NCBI GenBank assembly: GCA_951394045.1
Contig: OX595990.1
Coordinates: forward strand, 3,092,549-3,156,548
Source of the DNA: Nitzschia sp. DOCU1
Taxonomy: Eukaryota; Bacillariophyta; Bacillariophyceae; Bacillariales; Bacillariaceae
DNA: 64,000 bases
Reading direction: 5' to 3'
Shown here: piece after piece, positions 1-9,153 of the stretch
How positions within the stretch are numbered: position 1 is the stretch's first letter
How the letters are laid out: each line of letters starts with the position of its first letter
Made by a program: the position numbers and the translations under genes
Notes under the pieces: model-generated
Seen by the model: the letters and a program-made list of their open reading frames with translations, nothing else
Databases searched by the model: none
What the model was told of the DNA's origin: nothing

Positions 1-22
1 CGAGGAGTGCTAGTCGTTGTAA

Positions 23-1018
23 TTACAAGCCTCCGCCTGTAGCCCCAAAACTTTTCCTCGTCCAGACAAAGATACGGTTGGGTTCATCCGCATTCCGACT
101 GATTCTCAAAGTCTCATCGCAAAAGGTAGTCTTCATAAAGACACGAGATGATCCAGGCGCAACTCGCTCGAGAGCTTCCCCCGACGGAAAGGCCGGAAGA
201 CTACCCTCTACTATCGATGCCAATGGACCCAACAACGTTTTGATGATGGTCGATTCCTCTGGTTGCGTAGTCTCTACTTGTAGCTCTAGTCCATCAAATC
301 CTTCCACCCCAATAATCTTTGCCTTGGTCGTCATCATGGACGTTGCCATGCCGTTCAAGGTTGCCACTTTGACCCGCGACACCAAAGTACCCGTTTGATT
401 TTCATCGATATTGATCATTTGAATTGCGGGACCCACATCTTTGATAGGCGAGGGAATGGCATCGGTAATTCCAAATATTTGATCCGCATTGTCAGGAAAC
501 GCCTTTTTGAAGGCCCAAAAGAAAGGAGACGACCGTGTCACGTCCTCGGGAGAGTAGAGGAGCTCCCTACAAAACGACCGTCAGAATAATAAATCAATGA
601 ATCATTTATGACGCGATTCCTTGAATCCATGTAACTCACCATTCGCCATTCAGAAGTCCCGAAAACGAGGATGACTGCCCTAGGCCCAACTGCACAGGAC
701 TCGGTGAGATTTTATTGTCGACGCCAACGTCCCCGACCTTCCAACAAAACGGCAACCACTTACAACTTCCGCCTTATCCTCCAACGCCCGAACGCAGGAT
801 TCGACTTCCATAGCCGATGGTTTGGAACTCTGGCTACAAACATTGACAAGTTTCACCTTGAGATCCAACACATTATTTGTAGCACTGCTGCTGCTGCCAA
901 TTCTTGTCGACTGCAGCCTGGTTTGGTGACGGGTCGAGAAGGAAAATGCAACGCAAGCATCGACCATCCAAACGGCGACACCCAACAAACAAAACGTCGT
1001 AGTTTTCATGTTCTTCAT
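23..1018 (-). CDS. Plastid lipid-associated protein (PAP/fibrillin family), three exons
   Basis: Fibrillins bind lipids at plastoglobules and thylakoids. The first exon (1018-764) starts at the ATG at 1018 and encodes a signal peptide followed by a VDACVAFSF junction, close to the diatom ASAFAP plastid-import motif. The intron at 763 begins GTAAGT; its acceptor is either at 691-690 (exon from 689) or 676-675 (exon from 674), and both keep the frame. The short second exon ends at 640 before GTGAGT, and the third runs 566-23. The joined middle reads NGEWELLYSPED, the family's NGxWxLLYS signature; near the C-terminus are DETLRISRNADEPNRIFVW residues matching the family's closing LRISRG...vFV motif. 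Length is 282 aa (or 277 with the second acceptor), usual for fibrillins. The family call is firm; the exact acceptor is open. Confidence 0.85.
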
Positions 1019-1439
1019 TTCTTGGCAAAGATCTTTGTTGCTATCCTATTACTGATCGGGGGACGGGGTTTTGTTGTTGTCGTCGTCAGGGTGGATGGAG
1101 TAAACAAAAACAAATGATGATGCGAGAGTGCGTGGAGAGGATGAAGCGAAACGGAGTGATGATGCGCGATCCTTCTGACGTCATCAACCTCAACGAAGAA
1201 GGAGTTATTGGTCAAAGAAGTCGTCTTTTAAAGGGACTTACTCGTGTATCGATTCGGACCGTGCACTATTGCGCGAAAAGCGCGACCACGCCGAAGGCCA
1301 ATCGAGCGTAGCCAAAACGAATGCGACGGCGATTGCTTTCTTGCGTGTGTTCTCACTCTTGGATACCATTCTGTTTGTTGATCCTTATCCTTATCATTGT
1401 ATCCACTGTTGTTGTTCTATCCAACTCGAATAACCACGC
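1019..1439. other. Divergent intergenic region, fibrillin / ankyrin gene
   Basis: This stretch separates two divergently transcribed genes and should hold both promoters. ORFs in it are short and have no family features. A perfect TGACGTCA palindrome at 1176-1183 is listed separately. A GT-rich run (about 1072-1090) lies close to the fibrillin start. Confidence 0.5.
1176..1183. promoter_or_regulatory. TGACGTCA palindrome (CRE/bZIP-type site candidate)
   Basis: A perfect 8-bp CRE-like palindrome about 160 bp upstream of the fibrillin ATG. In Phaeodactylum, TGACGT and ACGTCA are known as CO2/cAMP-responsive elements bound by bZIP factors. Function here is inferred from the motif only. Confidence 0.25.
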
Positions 1440-2465
1440 ATGACGAGTCTTCATCATCTTTGTTCGAAAGATTTTATGACATTGATTATCCGCCATGAGT
1501 GGGAACAAGCCAAGGTGGAAATCAAGCGAGATCGAGTGACGGCCCAGAAAAGTGCCAGACTCCAAGGGTTCTTGGGATGCAAAGGCGATTGCCAGGTCAC
1601 TCCCATGCATGTTGCTTGTGCCCACAATGCTCCTCTGGACTTTCTAGAAGTCTTGCATGGTTTGGATAAGTGTTATTTGCGTACTCGAGATTCTGTCTAT
1701 AAACGCTTGCCGCTGCATGTGGCCTTGATGTCGTCAGCTCATCCCCGAACGGTGCTACAGTTGATTCACTGGGATTCTACAGCCGCCCAAGGAAAAGATA
1801 TGTTGGGGCGATATCCTCTTCATTATGCATGTAATCATGGTGCAAGTGTGGAAGAGATTGAACACTTGATCAAGGCGTATCCCCAAGCTGTTACAATGGC
1901 AGATTCCAATGGCTGGTTACCGATTCACGTGGCCTGCCGGTTTGACATGTCCTTGTCTGTCATTCGTATGCTATTGAAGATTTATCCAACATCTATTCAT
2001 TTAAAGACTTCCAAAGGAACGACGCCACTGACCTATGCTCGTCGTACCAAAGATCAGGCTTTGATTACCTACTTGCAAAACCTGACTCAGTCAATACCGG
2101 CCCCAGACAATGACATTGACCACGCTTCCATTCATTTGGAAGAATTGGGTATCGAGGTGAAGGAACCGATCCACAGCGCCAATTTTTTGGATTTATCGAC
2201 GACGCAACTACACAACAACGTTTCCTTGACCGAGATTCGTCCCCGGATGGGAACAAGTTCGGCGTCCTCAGTCACGTCGAGTTTGACCAACTCTCCCACT
2301 GTCAGTCGCAGTAGTAGTGCTCGTGCCTTGGAGACGACGAGGGATGAGCAACTGGCTCGTCTAGCCTTTTCACCTCGTACCTCTCCCTACACCAAAACAA
2401 CGGATAAACATGTCCACCGCCTGCCATTTCTGGGGGAACGAATCGATGTGGATATCGACTTTTAG
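1440..2465 (+). CDS. Ankyrin-repeat protein
   Basis: A 341-aa single-exon protein starting at the ATG at 1440. About five ankyrin repeats fill residues 50-215; recognisable cores are TPMHVACAH, LPLHVAL, YPLHYACNHG, LPIHVACRF and TPLTYARR, each followed by a second helix and spaced about 30-35 residues. The C-terminal third is Ser/Thr-rich and predicted disordered, ending in a short charged tail. There is no signal peptide or membrane segment. Ankyrin proteins of this size are abundant in diatoms and usually act as protein-binding scaffolds; the sequence points to no specific partner. It is divergent from the fibrillin gene. Confidence 0.8.
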   Translation: MTSLHHLCSKDFMTLIIRHEWEQAKVEIKRDRVTAQKSARLQGFLGCKGDCQVTPMHVACAHNAPLDFLEVLHGLDKCYLRTRDSVYKRLPLHVALMSSAHPRTVLQLIHWDSTAAQGKDMLGRYPLHYACNHGASVEEIEHLIKAYPQAVTMADSNGWLPIHVACRFDMSLSVIRMLLKIYPTSIHLKTSKGTTPLTYARRTKDQALITYLQNLTQSIPAPDNDIDHASIHLEELGIEVKEPIHSANFLDLSTTQLHNNVSLTEIRPRMGTSSASSVTSSLTNSPTVSRSSSARALETTRDEQLARLAFSPRTSPYTKTTDKHVHRLPFLGERIDVDIDF

Positions 2466-3455
2466 TTACGAGAAAAAGAGATACTGAGCAAGAACAATCA
2501 GGAACGAGACGAATGTTGGATTTAAAAGCATCGCAAAAGCTCTCGTTGGACTTTCTCATTACCTGAAACGAGTTCATACTGATTGATTGAAAGATGCTGC
2601 TGTTGATACTGGCAGAGCTACCAGCTACCAATGATCAATTTCTCGCGTGGCCGTACATCAACTTGCACTTCTCCTACTCGAGAAGCTACCAAGACACAAT
2701 TGATGATGGCTGTTGAGCTAGTAGCTACAACATAGCAATGTTTCGTCATTCCTTTTGCTGCTGGCGGCGTAGCACACCATGCACTTCTCCTGCTCGAAAG
2801 ATCTACACTTTATAATCTTCTTTCGTAATATTAGCTAGCATAATTTGGGTTTCAACTTAATCCAAAAGGTTAGGACTCTTCCCAATAGTAGGCAAAGGCG
2901 AGGAATACACCAATTAATGTGCATTGTATTTGATAGAGATCTGTAGGACAACGAACGCTCGAGCTCTGGCGGACGAAGGACATGCCGGCGGTCATTGTTG
3001 GAGGCAAACGTACCATGGACGGACGGTACCGGGTATCATTGCATGCTGCAACGTAGAATTCCACGTAGGCAAGACAGATTGCGAAACGGCGCGCGCGAAC
3101 TACGGAAAGCGTCCCGATCATCGACAACCGCATCTTTTTGTTTCGGTGCAAAAGGAGATCCCACGGCATCGGCGGTCCATGCACCAATGCCTTGGATGAG
3201 ATCCCGATCCCGTCATTACACATCGGGGTAGCACAACTACTGCAACTCAAAGCTACTTGCTACATTGCTCGCTATCCACATTTACATTTTGCTTGAGACT
3301 TTTCAGTAGCAACAGGGTCCAGAGATTGTAATCGTACAATCCCTCCAGAGATCGTTTCCCTCGCTGTTAATTTCGCGACAAACAAAACGTTTGTCCCCTT
3401 ACGACTGACTCTCTCGCTTTGACATTGACAACCACTCGTTGAACTCTTGAAAAGG
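2466..3455. other. Gene-free spacer with a short degenerate repeat
   Basis: Almost 1 kb without a convincing gene. ORFs of up to about 125 codons exist on both strands around 2870-3250, but none has a supported ATG, domain or splice context. A short phrase (GCACTTCTCCTxCTCGA) occurs near 2666 and again near 2780, giving a weak direct repeat. The last few hundred bases should hold the promoter of the SET-fusion gene. Confidence 0.5.
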
Positions 3456-6400
3456 ATGAGCCGCTGGGGTCCCCCGAAGACGCATTCTACTGAAGATCGT
3501 CGGAGTTTAACTCCTCCTCCCGTGGCTTCGTCGTCGCCAGGGAATGCTGGGTTTGCCGCGAATATCACCTCGACTGCCTTGCTAGAGGACGAAGGAGACC
3601 GTGGCTTTCAATTGATTGACGCGGTTGAATGGGCGGATCCATCGTATTATACCGATGGCATTAACAGTATTTATAGGACCGAAGATGGAGATGAATTGGC
3701 ATTTAAACCCAGACCTGATCGTTCTGATGATCCGTGTGGTTGTGTACGGCCCGAAGATCCTACGGTAATGACGTGCAATGATTTGTCGTGCGTTTTGTTT
3801 GCTTGTCAAGAAGAATGTCGTTCGTCTTGTATGGCGGGAGAACAATGTGGAAATAGACGCATCCAACGACGAGAATGGAAAGAATTGGAAATTTTTGATG
3901 CCGGCAAAAAGGGACGCGGGCTACGCGTATTAGAAGACGTTGCCAAGGGAGAATTTATAGCCGAATACGTGGGTCGGGCCATTCCTAAGCACTTTTTGCC
4001 GACGTTGTTTCAACGTTATTCGAATGAACGACGATTGTATATCATGGCTTTGGATGCAAATATTTATTTGGATGCCCGAAGGCGGGGAGGGATTGCCCGA
4101 TACATTAATCATTCCTGTGAACCGAATTGTGTCGTGGAACGATGGAAGGTCCGAGGCATTTTACGGGCCGCAGTCATTGCCACCAAGGATATTCCGGCAG
4201 GAACTGAGTTGACATTTGATTATCAGTGGGAACGCAAACGGGGGCGTGCTCCTACCAAATGTCATTGCGGGGCAACGGCCTGTCGGGGAACCTTGGAAGT
4301 TCCGAGGAGTATGGAAGAAGAAGCTCTCGAACGTCAATTGTCATCGCATTGGACGAAACCACTCATATCCAGAGCGCGCAATGAAATCGTCAATCGATGT
4401 GTGAGAGTCTTCTCCAAAGCAACACAAGAGTATTTCATTGCCGATGTTGCTGCCTTTGATGAATCGACGGGCAAACACTTGCTCATGTACCGTCATGACT
4501 TGGAAGAAGTATGGGAGGATTTGAAGCAAGAAGACTGGATGATTCTGGATGAAGAAGCTCAGCGATATGTTATTCGCAAAAAGAGCATCAACACCACGTC
4601 GTCTCTACTGGACGGTGCGGCGGTGGCGTCGTCGGTTCCGAGTTTCAATTTGCTGTTGAGTGGACAAAAGGCCAAGAATTATATCTATGTTCAAACTAGA
4701 GTCAAGGAACGCTTGGTGATCAAACACTTGATTGAACGCTGTCAGCGCAGTTGTCGTGTCTCGATTACACCACAGCAATTTTCCAAGCCGCCTCTAACGC
4801 CAGACCCAAATGATGTTGAAGAAGTTGAAAAATACAAGGCACTAGAGGAGTCCCCGGACGGAACAGTATGGAAGTTGACCATTGTGGGCTATGATATTTT
4901 GAAAGCTTACAGTATTCTGGAAAAGAATGTTGCCTACATCGAAAGGGAACTTTTTGGCATGGAGTCACATGCTGGAGCTAATGGAAAGGGGGAAGGCATT
5001 GCAACTGTCGAAGGAACTGGGACCGGTCTAATCAACACGACGGGACTACCACCAACCGAAGTGGTACTACCCAGGTCAATCGTCGAAGCCGTCAAACGCC
5101 GTTTACCCCTTTTACGGGCAAAGTGTACAAGTGTCAACATAACTTTTGTTCCATCCGAATCTAAAAGCAAGGAGTTTGCCAAATTGATTGTGGAAGGATC
5201 ATTACAATCCGACCTCGATAGTGCAAAGGAACAATTGTGGAAGCAACTCGTCACGGCATGCGAAGAAAATAATGCTCCCAAAACACAAGCGGGTGTTTAC
5301 AAAGATTTGGGCTTTTTGGGTGGCGAATTGAGCTCGTCGGACTTTCATCGCTTGCTTCAATACGACAAGACCACAGTCGTGGCGGCTACCACCTCCTCGG
5401 CCGCTGCGGCGGGTGGAGCTGTGGGGGGTGTACAGCCCGTAAGACATATTACCGCCAAGGAAGATTTGACCCGATGGTCACCCTTTTTCGCTTCGTTTGA
5501 ATCCACGCACCGATGTGCGATTTGGGTGCAGTCCGATGAGGACAAGGGGCGGATCGATAGCTCCAATCGCATCGTGGGCGAGGCGACTCCCAACGGTCCT
5601 CGCAAGATGTATTTTGGCTGCGACCCGAAGGCGATTCCCAAACTCTGGGGCTTGATCCAGCAACGCGCGTCCGATGTTGCTCGGGGCGTCAAGTACCTGT
5701 ACTTGGGTCCCGATCGACTTTATCAGCCTATGATGATGCGCAACAGTGGCCAATTTTTTGAGTTTGTTCGATCCGTCACGGGCGCGTCGGTGACGGTGGA
5801 TTCCATGACGGGAGACCATTTGCGCATTGATGGCAAGGGGGGTCCACAATACGTGGGCAATGGCTCGATGCTGGCGCCCATTGAAACGTCCGAAGTTCCG
5901 GATAGTGTTTCTGAAGGAGAGCGTGCGGCATTGGCGGAAGAGTTGATTCGACTTCAAATCGAACTCTATCGCGACCATTGCGTCCGACAACAAGCTTGGA
6001 TCTTTGGACGAGACTGGACCCTGGCTCGTCGAAGCTCGTCTCATTCATCGACTACACAAGATGATACGTCCAGTCCAATCAACAATCGAGCTGCGTTAGT
6101 TTCCTCACGCGCGCTATCGTTTGACTCCAAGTCCATGTCCAATGCTACTTTGGAAATCGCTGAAATCATTTCCACGTTGGAATTGGGGGGCGAAGTGGCT
6201 GCTCATGCGACTATCATCTTTTATCGCTTCGCCACTGTGTTGTCTCAGGCTGATGCGGCCGAATCTAATTTCAAAATGCGGGAAATTGAACTGGCGTGCA
6301 TCTTTCTGGCCGATAAGGCACAAAAGGTGACGAAATGGAAGAAGCTCGATTCGATATTAGAGGCAGCCTACAAGACATTTTATGCTGGCGCTACCTTTGA

Positions 6401-8957
6401 TTCTTCAAAGGAAGAAGTCCTGGTGTGGGAAGACAGAGTCATCAACGCCGAAAAAGAGATCCTCGCGACGCTCGACTATGATGTCTTTTGGAGGGGCCTC
6501 GACTGGATTTCTTCGGCGGCCGTTGAGGCGGGTATGCTTGACCCCAAGTTGGCCAAGGAGGCATTGACGTTTACAACTAGTGGCCCTGTATTGGCGGCAG
6601 GCCCCGACTTGTGGCTTACCTACGGTGCGGAATATGTATACGCTGCGGCGGCAGGATTTCTCGACGCCAAGCTGGAGAAACTCTTCCCCGCCCTCTCGCT
6701 AATTCCATTGAAGGTGCACCAAGCGGCCGAGATTATCCTGAGCTCTATGAAATACAACAGCTTTGGCAGGGTGCAGTCTTCCCATCCTCTCTTCAACGAA
6801 GGCAAGAGAGGCCTTCAAAAACGGATACCGATCATCAAGGAGACGTGTGCTCATAGCATGGGGTCCTTCGTCCCAGGCTATCGACTGGATCAAATGTCGG
6901 AACAGGAACAACGATATCGCTTGTTGGGACAACAAAACAAAACTCGACGGATTTTCAAAGGAGTCGACGCTGCCACTATCAAGAATGAAATCTTGCCAGC
7001 CTTGGATGGAATTGCAGCAGAAAGCAATTGCTCCATTTTCTTGCAGCGAGAAGAACACACGGGAATCGAACAAATTATTCTGGAAGGATCGTGGCGAGCA
7101 CTGTCGATTGCTGCTAATCTGCTGCAGAGGGCAGTCAATGGAATATGCCAGCTCGTGGCAGCGGAGAATGACAAGGCCGGAAGCACGTCCCAAAACAGTA
7201 TTCAGGCGAAGGGACAGCCGGGCTTGCTTTGGATGACGAAGATTGAAACGACGGATGGATGGTCGGATACGATTCAATCAAAGTTATCGACAGAGGTCTT
7301 TTGGGGCCGTAAGACGGGAGGAAAAACATGCGTTCCTGGCAAAATTAAGGAAGCTGACTTGCGCCAAGGTGGTCTTCGATGGTGGATTCCACCACGCTAT
7401 GGACCTAGTCCAACAGGAACGATTTGCGATATGTTCGTCGTCAACAACAGTGAGTCTGGGACGCTAGAGGCCTTGGCGAACCTGACGCACGCCTTTCAGG
7501 GTGAATCAGCGGCTTTTTCTATGCTCACGTCAATGATGGGACAGAAGCGTCCCAGTAACGGAGCAGCCGATCGATTCGTGGCAGTCTCGCTCCAGCGGTG
7601 GCCGACCGAAAAGGTAGCAAAGCGAGAACAAGGGAAAGACAAGAAGGACGAAACGGGCAAGGCCAAGAAAGGAAAGCGGGTATGGGAGGTTGGCTTCTCG
7701 GCTGGTGCGTTGCAAGAGATGCAAGTTCTCCACCGGATCCACGGATTGATCAAGTCGCCACAAGGCCATCCCAATTTTCTCTTGCCGATTGCTGTGGGCC
7801 TGCCCTCGGAAGAGAAAAAGAACGAAATGATGGACCTTTCCTCCATGGGGTCGAAGGGACTCGACTTGAAGCGGAAGCGGATCGACGAGGATATTTTCTC
7901 CTTGACGCGAAGTAGCCTAGAAAATGAGGTTGCCCTCGAAAGGGAACGCAAACGGAAAGACATGGTCACCGGGCCACATCTGGTATTTCACCCCACTCCG
8001 TTTGTCCTGCAGCGATTTACGGTGCGAAAGAAGAAACGCGACACCGAATCACAGGAGCAACTCATCACCCCTACGATCTTAGCGGCCTGGATGCACGACT
8101 TGCTTTCAGCAATGCTGCATTGTCATTCCAACGACATTATCCTCCGGAACTTTCTATCCGACCAAATCATGGTTGATCATAGTGGCGTGGTCAAATTTGG
8201 CAGCTTTTACCGCGCTTCAGTCTTATCCGAGGAAGACAAGCGGGCGGATATTCTTCGCCTAGCGAAGGATCGCAAAAAAGAGAAAAGGAAGCCCAAGCGC
8301 GACGAGCCTGATGATTTGCTTGCCAATCCTTACGCAGCGCCCGAAATGCTTCTTGGCTCACCTAAGTTTACCAAAGAGACAGACATCTGGACCTTGGGGT
8401 GCATGTTTTGCCATTTGCTACTTGGCAAGCCCGCCTACAGCGGCAAGGACCGTCAATCCATGTTGTCGGCAGCTTACAAACTCGTCGGGGTTCCAAGTTC
8501 TGAAAATTTTAAGGATGGAATCAAGTTTCCTCACTACGAGAAACCTCCGAAGCGGTACAATGCCGCGGTTGCCAAGGCGCTCAGCGCAATGATGAAGGAC
8601 GAGAGCCCAGAGCGGTTTGGAGGCGCATTGGACCTGATCAGTAAAATGCTTCAACTGGATCCCAAACAACGAATTACTGCTCAAGGAGCCCTTCAGCATG
8701 AGTATATGCAGACCTTCGTCGAGAACAGTTCCACGCCAGCTTTCCAAGAGGCGTTTGTTCGGGATTGGATTGCTCTGAAGAGTAGCCTGATGCGATCTAG
8801 CAAGACGGAAGAGGACGAACAGAACGAACGAGAGCGCGGCATCAAACGCAAAGCCATGTTGCTTGAAGCGTCCAAGGGTACTGGGGAAGATGATCTCTAC
8901 GATATTTACGACATTCTTGAGGAAGGGGGAAACGCGGCGAAAATGTCAAAATTCTAA
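3456..8957 (+). CDS. SET methyltransferase - KH-like - cyclin-like - CDK-like pseudokinase fusion protein
   Basis: One uninterrupted 1833-aa frame. The ATG at 3456 is the first in frame. Residues about 90-285 form a Cys-rich AWS-like segment, a SET domain (NHSCEPN at 218-224, catalytic-type Tyr256 in FDYQW) and a post-SET CxCx4C (Cys269, 271, 276), the layout of SETD2/ASH1-type H3K36 methyltransferases. Several KH-like segments follow (about 407-470, 537-600, 760-800, 1165-1225). Residues about 899-1098 look like two cyclin boxes of the transcriptional (K/L/T) kind. Residues about 1370-1750 resemble a CDK-type kinase: the C-lobe is clear (APE at 1628-1630, DIWTLG with Asp1643), but HRD is LRN (1563-1565), the catalytic-loop Asn is Gln1570, DFG is Ser1583-Phe-Tyr, and the beta-3 Lys appears to be Ser1378. 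It should therefore be a pseudokinase. The enzyme likely acts on nucleosomes in transcribed chromatin; that role is inferred. Confidence 0.85.
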   Translation: MSRWGPPKTHSTEDRRSLTPPPVASSSPGNAGFAANITSTALLEDEGDRGFQLIDAVEWADPSYYTDGINSIYRTEDGDELAFKPRPDRSDDPCGCVRPEDPTVMTCNDLSCVLFACQEECRSSCMAGEQCGNRRIQRREWKELEIFDAGKKGRGLRVLEDVAKGEFIAEYVGRAIPKHFLPTLFQRYSNERRLYIMALDANIYLDARRRGGIARYINHSCEPNCVVERWKVRGILRAAVIATKDIPAGTELTFDYQWERKRGRAPTKCHCGATACRGTLEVPRSMEEEALERQLSSHWTKPLISRARNEIVNRCVRVFSKATQEYFIADVAAFDESTGKHLLMYRHDLEEVWEDLKQEDWMILDEEAQRYVIRKKSINTTSSLLDGAAVASSVPSFNLLLSGQKAKNYIYVQTRVKERLVIKHLIERCQRSCRVSITPQQFSKPPLTPDPNDVEEVEKYKALEESPDGTVWKLTIVGYDILKAYSILEKNVAYIERELFGMESHAGANGKGEGIATVEGTGTGLINTTGLPPTEVVLPRSIVEAVKRRLPLLRAKCTSVNITFVPSESKSKEFAKLIVEGSLQSDLDSAKEQLWKQLVTACEENNAPKTQAGVYKDLGFLGGELSSSDFHRLLQYDKTTVVAATTSSAAAAGGAVGGVQPVRHITAKEDLTRWSPFFASFESTHRCAIWVQSDEDKGRIDSSNRIVGEATPNGPRKMYFGCDPKAIPKLWGLIQQRASDVARGVKYLYLGPDRLYQPMMMRNSGQFFEFVRSVTGASVTVDSMTGDHLRIDGKGGPQYVGNGSMLAPIETSEVPDSVSEGERAALAEELIRLQIELYRDHCVRQQAWIFGRDWTLARRSSSHSSTTQDDTSSPINNRAALVSSRALSFDSKSMSNATLEIAEIISTLELGGEVAAHATIIFYRFATVLSQADAAESNFKMREIELACIFLADKAQKVTKWKKLDSILEAAYKTFYAGATFDSSKEEVLVWEDRVINAEKEILATLDYDVFWRGLDWISSAAVEAGMLDPKLAKEALTFTTSGPVLAAGPDLWLTYGAEYVYAAAAGFLDAKLEKLFPALSLIPLKVHQAAEIILSSMKYNSFGRVQSSHPLFNEGKRGLQKRIPIIKETCAHSMGSFVPGYRLDQMSEQEQRYRLLGQQNKTRRIFKGVDAATIKNEILPALDGIAAESNCSIFLQREEHTGIEQIILEGSWRALSIAANLLQRAVNGICQLVAAENDKAGSTSQNSIQAKGQPGLLWMTKIETTDGWSDTIQSKLSTEVFWGRKTGGKTCVPGKIKEADLRQGGLRWWIPPRYGPSPTGTICDMFVVNNSESGTLEALANLTHAFQGESAAFSMLTSMMGQKRPSNGAADRFVAVSLQRWPTEKVAKREQGKDKKDETGKAKKGKRVWEVGFSAGALQEMQVLHRIHGLIKSPQGHPNFLLPIAVGLPSEEKKNEMMDLSSMGSKGLDLKRKRIDEDIFSLTRSSLENEVALERERKRKDMVTGPHLVFHPTPFVLQRFTVRKKKRDTESQEQLITPTILAAWMHDLLSAMLHCHSNDIILRNFLSDQIMVDHSGVVKFGSFYRASVLSEEDKRADILRLAKDRKKEKRKPKRDEPDDLLANPYAAPEMLLGSPKFTKETDIWTLGCMFCHLLLGKPAYSGKDRQSMLSAAYKLVGVPSSENFKDGIKFPHYEKPPKRYNAAVAKALSAMMKDESPERFGGALDLISKMLQLDPKQRITAQGALQHEYMQTFVENSSTPAFQEAFVRDWIALKSSLMRSSKTEEDEQNERERGIKRKAMLLEASKGTGEDDLYDIYDILEEGGNAAKMSKF

Positions 8958-9153
8958 CCTCCAACATAAAGAAGCCATAGTAGAGAGTCATCAGTAGCTA
9001 ACGAGTGGGTGTTAGACCAAGGATGCTCAAAGGTAGAGCTGGAGTAAGTAATGTAGATCATCATCCTTGGTGCGATAAGTCTATGGTGCACAAGATAATA
9101 CTGTCTGTGCACCTCGATTATTCTGGGCTCTAGATAGATTTAAAAAGTGACTT

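Noticed and set aside
671..1117. 148-codon plus-strand frame opposite the fibrillin gene
   Set aside because: Antisense to two exons that together make a clear fibrillin domain; its own translation is compositionally odd.
2870..3250. Overlapping frames on both strands before the SET-fusion gene
   Set aside because: No supported ATG, no known domain, no splice sites that would extend them.
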